Assembly: GCA_003224515.1 (NCBI GenBank)
Contig: QHZC01000261.1
Span: 1-11,655 of the forward strand
DNA: 11,655 nt
Direction of reading: 5' to 3'
Source of the DNA: Acidobacteriota bacterium
GTDB taxonomy: Bacteria > Acidobacteriota > Terriglobia > Acidiferrales > UBA7541
Both the position numbers and the translations under genes were made by a program. Shown in pieces: positions 6,808-11,655 of this stretch (position 1 is the first letter of the stretch; every line of letters starts with the position of its first letter). The notes below the pieces were generated by a model. It saw only the letters and a list, made by a program, of their open reading frames with translations. It ran no database searches and had not been told where the DNA came from.

Positions 6808-6837
6808 GCGTCCTATCAACCAGGACGCTGCATTTTT
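6808..6837 (+). terminator. intrinsic-terminator-like hairpin between gatB and the peroxiredoxin
   Basis: GCGTCCT (6808-6814) pairs with AGGACGC (6822-6828), loop ATCAACC, followed by TGCA and TTTTT (6833-6837). The T-run starts four bases after the stem, a little far for a classical terminator. It ends only 16 bases before the peroxiredoxin ATG, so it may terminate gatB transcripts or act as an attenuator in the peroxiredoxin leader. The rest of the 198-base gap (6656-6807) holds no gene that I recognise. Confidence 0.5.
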
Positions 6838-6853
6838 AGAAAGAAGGACTGGA

Positions 6854-7315
6854 ATGCTCAAAATCGGCGCCAAAGCCCCCGCCTTCCGGCTCCGATCCGA
6901 CGAAGGCAAAGAAATCGCGCTCAAGGACTTCGCCGGCCAGCGTGTCCTTCTCTTCCTCTACCCTAAGGCCAACACTTCCGGTTGAACCATCGAAGCGTCC
7001 GAGTTTCGTGACGCAAAAAAAGATTTTGACAAGCTCGGTGTCGCCGTCCTCGGCATGAGCGCCGACCCCGTCAAAGCTCAAGCCTCATTCAAGGCCAAGC
7101 AAAATCTCAATTTCCCACTGCTCAGCGATCCCAACCACAAAACCATCCAGAAGTTCGGCGCATGGCGGAAAAAACAGTTCATGGGCCGTACCTTCATGGG
7201 CATCGTCCGCAGCTCCTTCCTCATCGGCAAAACCGGCAAAATCGAGCAGATCTGGCCCACCGTCAAAGCCAAAGGCCACGCTGCAGAGGTGCTAAAAAGC
7301 ATCTCGCAGAAATAG
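6854..7315 (+). CDS. bcp: Bcp/PrxQ-type peroxiredoxin with in-frame TGA at the peroxidatic position (probable selenoprotein)
   Basis: Cytoplasmic thiol/selenol peroxidase of the AhpC/TSA superfamily that reduces H2O2 and organic hydroperoxides. Read through the TGA at 6983-6985, the frame gives 153 residues, colinear with Bcp over its whole length (E. coli Bcp is about 156). The peroxiredoxin signature P-x3-T-x2-C is present as P37, T41 and codon 44 = TGA, so the stop sits exactly at the catalytic cysteine (YPKANTSG-U-TIEA). Later blocks FPLLSDPNHKTIQKFGAW, FMGRTFMGIVRSSFLI and GKIEQIW are intact. A hairpin at 6995-7014 fits a bacterial SECIS. The resolving-cysteine position (residue 49) is Ser, and no cysteine occurs elsewhere. 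The ATG at 6854 has AAGGA at 6844-6848. Alternatives are a nonsense mutation or sequencing error, but no other damage is visible. Confidence 0.85.
6983..6985 (+). other. in-frame UGA, candidate selenocysteine codon (Sec44)
   Basis: This TGA is in frame with the ATG at 6854 (codon 44) and with the rest of the peroxiredoxin through the TAG at 7313-7315. It replaces the peroxidatic cysteine codon TGC/TGT. The reading frame on both sides is conserved Bcp sequence. Confidence 0.8.
6995..7014 (+). promoter_or_regulatory. candidate bacterial SECIS element
   Basis: GCGTC (6995-6999) pairs with GACGC (7010-7014), and CGA (7000-7002) with TCG (7006-7008). This gives eight pairs, a bulged U at 7009 and an apical loop GUU (7003-7005). 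The loop begins 17 bases after the UGA and starts with G, in line with known features of bacterial SECIS elements bound by SelB. The bulged U is on the 3' arm, whereas in the E. coli fdhF element it is on the 5' arm. Confidence 0.65.
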
Positions 7316-7444
7316 CCCGCGGCGGCAATGCGCTCAAAGAAGTCACACCTTCGGTCGTGGACCCCCTCCAACCAAGGCCTTTCATTCAGTGCGATGCCCC
7401 GGCCGATGCCCCTGGAACTCCCGGTTATCAGATGGGATGAGAAG

Positions 7445-7516
7445 GCCGGTCTCCCGCGGGATGCGATACGCTCCCAATGTTCGACGTGCTCGAGGCACAA
7501 TGAAAAGGAGACCGGC
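7445..7516 (+). repeat. 10-bp inverted repeat covering the IS110 transposase ribosome binding site
   Basis: GCCGGTCTCC (7445-7454) is the exact reverse complement of GGAGACCGGC (7507-7516), with 52 bases between. The right arm contains the AGGAG ribosome binding site in front of the ATG at 7518. A small hairpin GTGC-TCGAG-GCAC lies inside (7486-7498). In RNA the repeat would hide the binding site. The upstream non-coding end of IS110-group elements is also where bridge RNAs are encoded. The stretch 7316-7444 holds no recognisable gene. Confidence 0.6.
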
Positions 7517-7517
7517 A

Positions 7518-8217
7518 ATGAAAAAGATTAGCACTGTTCGGGTAAATGGAAACATGACGCTGGTCGTGCTACTGCGTTTTGGATGAAGCGGGCGAAATTC
7601 TTCTGGAACAGAAAGTGGCGACGACACCGGAAGCGATGAAACAGATATTTGAGAAGATACCGCGAAGTCTTATTGCCATGGAGACCGGAACACATTCTCC
7701 TTGGGTAAGCCGGCTGCTAAGGGAGCTGGGGCACCAGGTGCTCGTGGCGCACGCGCAAAAGGTGCAATTGATCAGCAAGAGCAATCGAAAAGATGATCGA
7801 CACGATGCGCGGACACTGGCACGGCTGGCCAGAATCGATCCGGAGCTGTTGGGGCCGGTGCGGCATCGCAGCGCGAAAGCACAAATTCATCTGACGGTGA
7901 TTCGGGCCCGGGCGGAATTGGTGAGTGCACGAACCGCCCTGGTGAACGCGGCGCGAGGGTCGGCGAAGTCTTATGGTGAACGGCTGCGCAAGTGTGGCAC
8001 GCAGCAGGTGAGCCGGGAGCTGGCCGCTGCATTGAGCGTGGAGTTGCGAGAGGCCCTGGAGCCGCTGTTGGCAGAAGTCGAATCGCTGAACGAGCGCATC
8101 AAGGAATACGACGCGCGGATGGAGAAAATCGCCCGGGAGAGCTATCCGCAAGTCGCGCTGCTTAAACAGGTGAAGGGGGTAGGAACGCAGATCGTAATGG
8201 CCCTCCTTATTCCTTGA
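7518..8217 (+). pseudogene. IS110-family transposase, decayed (N-terminal frameshift/deletion, C-terminal truncation)
   Basis: This is the remnant of a DEDD transposase that cuts and joins DNA for an IS110-type insertion sequence. A start with MKKISTVRV at 7518 (AGGAG upstream) goes out of frame at once, and the family sequence resumes in another frame at about 7561 (VLDEAGEILLEQKV). The recognisable part includes AMETGTHSPWVSRLLRELGH, the acidic KDDRHDARTLARLARIDPELLG, the coiled middle region (ALEPLLAEVESLNERIKEYD) and the helix-hairpin-helix start QVKGVGTQIVMAL. The N-terminal Asp block (GxD) is missing, and the C-terminal Transposase_20 part with the catalytic Ser is cut by a TGA at 8215-8217. 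Intact members have about 340 residues; about 210 remain. It cannot be active. Confidence 0.88.
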
Positions 8218-8391
8218 AAGCCGCAAGCATTCTTAACACTTGCCAAATCAGTAGTTTGCTCACACTTGAATTTCAAGAGGGAAGACCAAGTCCTTTGGAT
8301 TCATGAGCGTCCGAACACTTTTGCAAAACAGGCAGTTTGCGGGGGTGGGACACTGCGGTATGTTTGAAGACCTACTTACAGTGCTGTCCCA
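8218..8391. other. non-coding stretch between the two transposase remnants
   Basis: No gene is supported here. Beyond the IS110 stop, the frame reads KPQAF...LAKS, which weakly recalls the family's C-terminal region but is too degraded to claim. The sequence CAGTGCTGTCCCATTAAAAG next to the IS4 remnant (8379-8398) is a plausible IS end, not verified. Confidence 0.35.
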
Positions 8392-8634
8392 TTAAAAGTT
8401 GAATAGATTCAACTGCATGCAGGGCTCGGTATCTGTGATCTCGTCGCTGAAGTTGGAAAACCCCTGTAGAATTGGGCTTCTCTCGAAAATTGTGATGCTG
8501 AGAACCTGTAGAATCTTGTGCAGGCTCAGGTCGAGTCCCAGTTGTTTTTTGATAATCGCCACCGAGCACGTAAACCCATAAGGCCATGCCAAGCTTGGGT
8601 TTCACGGCTGTTCTTCTACGTGCCGCAGAAAGCC
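8392..8634 (-). pseudogene. IS4-family transposase, C-terminal remnant with two frameshifts and a stop
   Basis: On the minus strand the pieces join into the familiar IS4-family C-terminus. KAFCGT is followed by a TAG; after a one-base shift comes VKPKLGMALWVYVL; after one extra G comes VAIIKKQLGLDLSLHKILQ, then VLSITIFERSPILQGFSNF and the final QLNLFNF. The end at the TAA (8392-8394) is the natural C-terminus. The frame upstream of KAFCGT (about 8635-8700) still shows faint similarity to the block preceding it in this family (QLF...), so the relic may extend further. The catalytic DDE core is not recognisable. It is a dead fragment, probably older than the IS110 relic given its heavier damage. 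Confidence 0.75.
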
Positions 8635-8787
8635 TTGTGATGCGAAGGAGCAGTGGGATGGAGCCAAAAGAGAAGCAAACAATTGAAATCGAAAAAACTC
8701 ACAGAGACCCTTACTTTCGTTCAATCAAGCAATTACGGTGGATTGCTCGGACTTTCTTGGGACGGCACTGACTTACTTAATGAAATT

Positions 8788-8830
8788 GGCCAAGTTGCAG
8801 AGACGAAAGAACTTGCGCCACAACTTGGCC
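8788..8830 (-). terminator. 10-bp inverted repeat downstream of the glycine-zipper gene
   Basis: GGCCAAGTTG (8788-8797) and CAACTTGGCC (8821-8830) are exact reverse complements with a 23-base spacer. The repeat lies just past the stop of the minus-strand gene at 8848, and on that strand is followed by AATTTCATT. It may be a weak terminator or 3' stabiliser; the long loop and lack of a T-run argue against a strong one. Confidence 0.4.
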
Positions 8831-8847
8831 GACCTCCAGGTTAAGTG

Positions 8848-9426
8848 TCAGTTGATCGCCACGGATGTCCGGGCGGTGAAAGCCAGCTTCGTTTCGGCGG
8901 GAAACTCGATGTCTTTCTTCCCCGTCGCCGCTGCGCCGGCGGTTCCGGCTCCCGCTCCAGCCGCTGCACCGATCGCTGCGCCCTTGCCGCCTCCAGCCAG
9001 CGCTCCGATAATCGCGCCGCCAGCCGCTCCGCCGCCGATGAACCCGGCATCCCGTTTACCCTTGCCGCCCTCGGTTCTTCCAGCGGAGTTCGTCGCAAAC
9101 GTGTAGGTTTTGCCGCCTACGGTGACCGCGCGCAGCCGCAGATACAGCTTCGCCGGTGTGGACAGGCGCCCTGAAGCCTGCACGCTGCTCACCGTCAATT
9201 TCGCTGCCGAGCCTTTGGGAATCACCACTTTGCCGCCCGACGCCACATCTTGCGAGACCGTGCCTGTTACGGTTTGGCCGATCTTGGCCGTCTTGGAACT
9301 CACCGCTTGGTCGATTACCACCGAAATCTTCGCTCCTTCTGGAACCGTGTCTCCTGCCTGTGCCAGCGCAGGCAATAGCAGCGCCGGCGCAAGAAAAATC
9401 GAAACCAATCGAATTCGTTGATTCAT
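8848..9426 (-). CDS. secreted glycine-zipper protein of unknown function
   Basis: Exported protein of 192 residues. A signal peptide (1-24, MNQRIRLVSI, hydrophobic core, ALAQA cleavage site) is followed by a beta-rich part (about 27-110) with SVVIDQAVSSKTAKIGQTV and GGKVVIPKGSAAKLTV. Next comes a Gly/Ala-rich zipper (about 127-168, GGGAAGGAIIGALAGGGKGA) and a short beta end, IEFPAETKLAFTA. The IPKGS and FPAETKL blocks resemble the split-barrel pattern of VirB10/TrbI-like C-terminal domains, but this is only a visual likeness. The zipper suggests membrane association or oligomerisation in the envelope. I prefer the ATG at 9426: it has GAGG eight bases upstream, while the GTG at 9435 has no binding site. 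Not linked to panC by sequence; separate transcript likely. Confidence 0.75.
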   Translation of the reverse strand: MNQRIRLVSIFLAPALLLPALAQAGDTVPEGAKISVVIDQAVSSKTAKIGQTVTGTVSQDVASGGKVVIPKGSAAKLTVSSVQASGRLSTPAKLYLRLRAVTVGGKTYTFATNSAGRTEGGKGKRDAGFIGGGAAGGAIIGALAGGGKGAAIGAAAGAGAGTAGAAATGKKDIEFPAETKLAFTARTSVAIN

Positions 9427-9514
9427 CTCCGTCACCTCAGGTATGGATTAGGGGCTGTAGGAAAAGTCTAGCAGAAGGAACCAGCGAGAGCGGGATGAGA
9501 GCGCCCGAACGGCG

Positions 9515-10396
9515 CTAAAAATGAAACACCAGTTCTTCGGAATCTGGTGATTTTGGTTCCATGTACAAATTGTCGATCAATCGCGTCTTGCCAATGAACA
9601 CGGCCAGCAGAATATAGGTAGGTTTGGCCACGCGCACGACCGACTCGAACGATTCACCATCAACGATTTCGGCATAGTCCACCCGCGCATGACGTTCCAC
9701 GCCGAGTGTGCGGTGGAGCACGGCCTGCAATTGCAGGGCATCGCGAACTCCCGCGGCAAGCTCACTTTTCGCAGCATCGAGCGCGCGATACAAAACGGTA
9801 GCGGCCTTGCGTTCATCCGCGTTCAAATAAATGTTTCGCGAGGAAAGCGCCAATCCATCCGGCTCGCGCACCGGCGGGCAAACCACGATTTCCGTATCCA
9901 GATTCAAGTCGCGCGCCATTTGTGTGATGAGCCGCGATTGCTGCGCATCCTTGCGTCCGAAGTATGCAAAGTTCGGCTGCACAATTTGCAGCAGTTTCAT
10001 GACGACTGTGGTGACGCCGCGGAAGTGGCCGGGCCGCGATCGCCCTTCAAGTCTATCGCTCAAGCCGTCGACATTAACGTAGGTTGAAAATCCATGGGGA
10101 TAGATGTCCGCTGGTTCCGGCGCAAAAAGCGAATCCACGCCCGCGCGCTGAAGCTTTTCCCTGTCGCTCTCGAACGCACGCGGATATTTTGCAAAATCCT
10201 CGTTGGGGCCGAACTGCTTCGGATTGACAAAGATGGAAGCAATCACCGGCGAGCACTCCCGTCTGGCCTGTTCGATCAGCGACAAATGCCCCGCGTGCAG
10301 AGCACCCATCGTCGGCACCAGCCCGACGATGCGGTTTTCCGCACGCGCTTGCCGGGCGTGTTCCTTCATCCATGCAATTGTTCGGATGGTTTCCAC
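9515..10396 (-). CDS. panC: pantothenate synthetase
   Basis: Cytoplasmic ligase that joins pantoate and beta-alanine using ATP, the last step of pantothenate (vitamin B5) synthesis. The protein has 293 residues, normal for PanC. VPTMGALHAGH (27-37) is the ATP-binding HxGH-type motif; FVNPKQFGPNEDFAKYPR, RPGHFRGVTTVVMKLL, FGRKDAQQ and the KMSKS-like GLALSSRN are all present. The family usually has FGEKDxQQ; Arg replaces Glu here, outside the catalytic triplet. The start is GTG at 10396 (METIRTI), without a strong Shine-Dalgarno; the next candidate is Met10. It follows the DinB-like gene by 63 bases and panB further upstream, all on the minus strand, so one transcript is likely. Confidence 0.96.
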   Translation of the reverse strand: METIRTIAWMKEHARQARAENRIVGLVPTMGALHAGHLSLIEQARRECSPVIASIFVNPKQFGPNEDFAKYPRAFESDREKLQRAGVDSLFAPEPADIYPHGFSTYVNVDGLSDRLEGRSRPGHFRGVTTVVMKLLQIVQPNFAYFGRKDAQQSRLITQMARDLNLDTEIVVCPPVREPDGLALSSRNIYLNADERKAATVLYRALDAAKSELAAGVRDALQLQAVLHRTLGVERHARVDYAEIVDGESFESVVRVAKPTYILLAVFIGKTRLIDNLYMEPKSPDSEELVFHF

Positions 10397-10407
10397 GGTT
10401 TGCTAGC

Positions 10408-10424
10408 GCCGGCATCTTGCCGGC
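10408..10424. repeat. palindromic element GCCGGC-ATCTT-GCCGGC between dinB-like gene and panC
   Basis: Two GCCGGC arms (10408-10413, 10419-10424) flank ATCTT in the 63-base gap before panC. On the minus strand it reads GCCGGCAAGATGCCGGCGCTA, a form that resembles dispersed REP-like palindromes I associate with acidobacterial intergenic regions. It could form a stem in the panB-dinB-panC mRNA. Confidence 0.6.
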
Positions 10425-10459
10425 TTTCATTATCTCGAAGTTGGAAGGGTGCTCACAGA

Positions 10460-10969
10460 CTACGCGCCCGCCGCGGTGGCACGTTCGCGATAGAAATGCA
10501 TCAGATCTGTCGCGATGGGCTGTGCGCCAAGTTGCCGCAGCAGAGTGGTGACCTGTCCGCGGTGATAGGTCCCGTGATTCACCAGATGCTGCATAGATTC
10601 CCAAAGAGGATTGCTGTAAACACCGAATTTCAGCGTCTTGTACTCAAAAATGCGGTTTAGGTCGGACTGCGTCAGTCCGCGCACAAAACCAAGCAGACGC
10701 ATTTCGTGTTCGCTCCAGCGCTCTTTCAAACTCACCACGTCTTTGAATTGCGTGGTATCCGGGAGCGATGCTGGTGACCGCCCCTGAAAGCGTTCCAGCC
10801 AGATCCATTCGGCGCCGAAAACGTGCGCGAGCGTGTCGCGCACGGAGCCGAAGCTGGAACCCATCGGCTGAACGAACTTCTCAGCCGTGAGGCTGGACGC
10901 CGCGTCTACCGACCGATGATTGGCCCAGGCGTTGTAGTCGTACAGCATGCCCATCTCTTGGGGCGTCAT
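10460..10969 (-). CDS. DinB-family (DinB/YfiT four-helix-bundle) putative metal-dependent protein
   Basis: Soluble 169-residue protein of the DinB/YfiT-like superfamily, a four-helix bundle that binds a divalent metal with three histidines. The triad is visible: H49 (TLAHVFGAEWIWLER) and H132/H136 (HLVNHGTYHRGQVTTLLRQLG). The N-terminal YDYNAWANHR is the standard first-helix motif. Family members include bacillithiol/mycothiol-dependent transferases and many uncharacterised enzymes, so the reaction cannot be read from the sequence. The ATG at 10969 has AGGAG with a six-base spacer. It starts 38 bases after the panB stop and precedes panC, so it is probably co-transcribed with both. A thiol-transferase or damage-response role is only a possibility. 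Confidence 0.88.
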   Translation of the reverse strand: MTPQEMGMLYDYNAWANHRSVDAASSLTAEKFVQPMGSSFGSVRDTLAHVFGAEWIWLERFQGRSPASLPDTTQFKDVVSLKERWSEHEMRLLGFVRGLTQSDLNRIFEYKTLKFGVYSNPLWESMQHLVNHGTYHRGQVTTLLRQLGAQPIATDLMHFYRERATAAGA

Positions 10970-11007
10970 GTCTGGCTCCTCTTCGCGTTTTCAGATTTGC
11001 GCACTGC

Positions 11008-11655
11008 TCAGCTGGCGATGAAAATCGTCTTGCGCCCTTTGGTCATCTGCGGGGCGTGGTAGGACTCCGCATCGGAAGGGAATCCGCCGTTGCGTACGTC
11101 GGAGCAATATTCGCGCACCGCATTCGAGATGACTTCTCCGACATTGGCATACTGGCGCGCAAATTTCGGCGTCTGGTTAGATGCAAGACCCAGAAGATCG
11201 TGAACCACGAGAATCTGCCCGTCGCAGTCCGGGCCGGCGCCGATGCCGATCGTCGGGATGCGCAATTCCTGAGTAATCTGCGCCGCCAGCTCACGAGGCA
11301 CAGCCTCTAGAACAACCGCAAAAGCCCCCGCCGCCTCCACCGCGTGGGCATCGCGAATCAACTGCTCCGCGGCATCTGCGGTCTTGCCCTGCACGCGATA
11401 TCCGCCGAGTGCGTTCACCGATTGCGGCGTCAGTCCGACATGACCCATGACCGGGATTTCAGCATCTGTCAGCCGGGAGATCACCTCCAGGCGGCGTTCA
11501 CCGCCCTCCACCTTCACGGCCTCGGCGCCAGCCTCCTTTATGAAACGCATGGCATTGCGCAGCGACGCCGCCATGTCCGTGTGATAGCTGCCGTAAGGCA
11601 TGTCCGCCACAAGAAGCGCGTGGCGCGTTCCGCGGCGCACGGCGCAAGTGTGGTG
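11008..11655 (-). CDS. panB: 3-methyl-2-oxobutanoate hydroxymethyltransferase (5' end outside window)
   Basis: First committed enzyme of pantothenate synthesis: it transfers the one-carbon unit of 5,10-methylene-THF to ketoisovalerate, giving ketopantoate, in a Mg-dependent TIM-barrel. 215 C-terminal residues are visible and the frame is open to the right edge; the first in-frame GTG at 11640 is internal. Recognisable blocks are ALLVADMPYGSYHT, AEAVKVEGGERR, IPVMGHVGLTPQSVNALGGYRVQGK, FAVVLEAVPRELA (catalytic Glu region), PTIGIGAGPDCDGQILVVHDLLGL and FARQYANVGE. Full-length members have about 265-280 residues, so some 50-65 are missing to the right. It is the upstream gene of the panB, dinB-like, panC cluster. 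Confidence 0.95.
   Translation of the reverse strand, partial: HHTCAVRRGTRHALLVADMPYGSYHTDMAASLRNAMRFIKEAGAEAVKVEGGERRLEVISRLTDAEIPVMGHVGLTPQSVNALGGYRVQGKTADAAEQLIRDAHAVEAAGAFAVVLEAVPRELAAQITQELRIPTIGIGAGPDCDGQILVVHDLLGLASNQTPKFARQYANVGEVISNAVREYCSDVRNGGFPSDAESYHAPQMTKGRKTIFIAS

Noticed and set aside
7055..7315. Separate 86-residue protein
   Set aside because: It is the C-terminal part of the peroxiredoxin read through the TGA at 6983; the upstream 43 codons match the N-terminus of the same family.
7316..7444. Possible CRISPR or tRNA in the gap after the peroxiredoxin
   Set aside because: No regularly spaced repeats and no cloverleaf or tRNA-Sec-like fold visible.
7717..8226. 169-codon minus-strand frame over the IS110 relic
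   Set aside because: The plus strand carries unmistakable IS110 sequence.
8586..8844. Two small plus-strand frames of 61 and 63 codons
   Set aside because: No family match and partly antisense to the IS4 remnant; no convincing binding site or context.
8738..9106. Pro/Ala-rich plus-strand protein of 122 codons
   Set aside because: Antisense of the glycine zipper; the Pro/Ala tract is the complement of Gly/Ala codons.

Overview
The window looks like chromosomal DNA from an Acidobacteriota-type bacterium. This is an inference from several traits: GC-rich coding DNA, a TonB-dependent receptor carrying an N-terminal carboxypeptidase-regulatory-like domain, short intergenic hairpins, and IS110/IS4 debris. 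No rRNA or tRNA gene was seen, so the lineage cannot be fixed from this sequence alone.

Left part (1-4873, + strand): a vitamin B12 uptake and salvage locus. It starts with the 3' end of a BtuC/FecCD-type permease, overlapped by a BtuD/FecE-type ATPase. A clear cobalamin riboswitch with an intact B12 box follows (about 1160-1380). It leads into a BtuB-like TonB receptor, a DUF71/COG2102 PP-loop ATPase and a small polytopic membrane protein (DUF6580-like). The last three genes are spaced like one operon under the riboswitch, so the DUF71 and membrane proteins are probably parts of the cobalamin system.

Middle (4874-7315, + strand): a non-coding stretch holds short hairpins, a heptamer tandem repeat, an imperfect copy of the gatB 5' end and a TGnTATAAT promoter, and is followed by gatB. 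A terminator-like hairpin then precedes a Bcp-type peroxiredoxin in which the peroxidatic cysteine codon is an in-frame TGA. A SECIS-like stem-loop sits just downstream of that TGA. The best reading is a selenocysteine peroxiredoxin of 153 residues. It is the most interesting item here, and ordinary annotation would break it into a fragment starting at 7055.

Mobile-element graveyard (about 7316-8840): a decayed IS110-family transposase on the + strand with a long inverted repeat covering its ribosome binding site, then the frameshifted C-terminal remnant of an IS4-family transposase on the - strand.

Right part (8848-11655, - strand): a secreted glycine-zipper protein of unknown role, then panC, a DinB-family protein and panB (5' end cut by the window edge). 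In transcription order this is panB, dinB-like, panC, a pantothenate cluster with a DinB-fold protein inside it.
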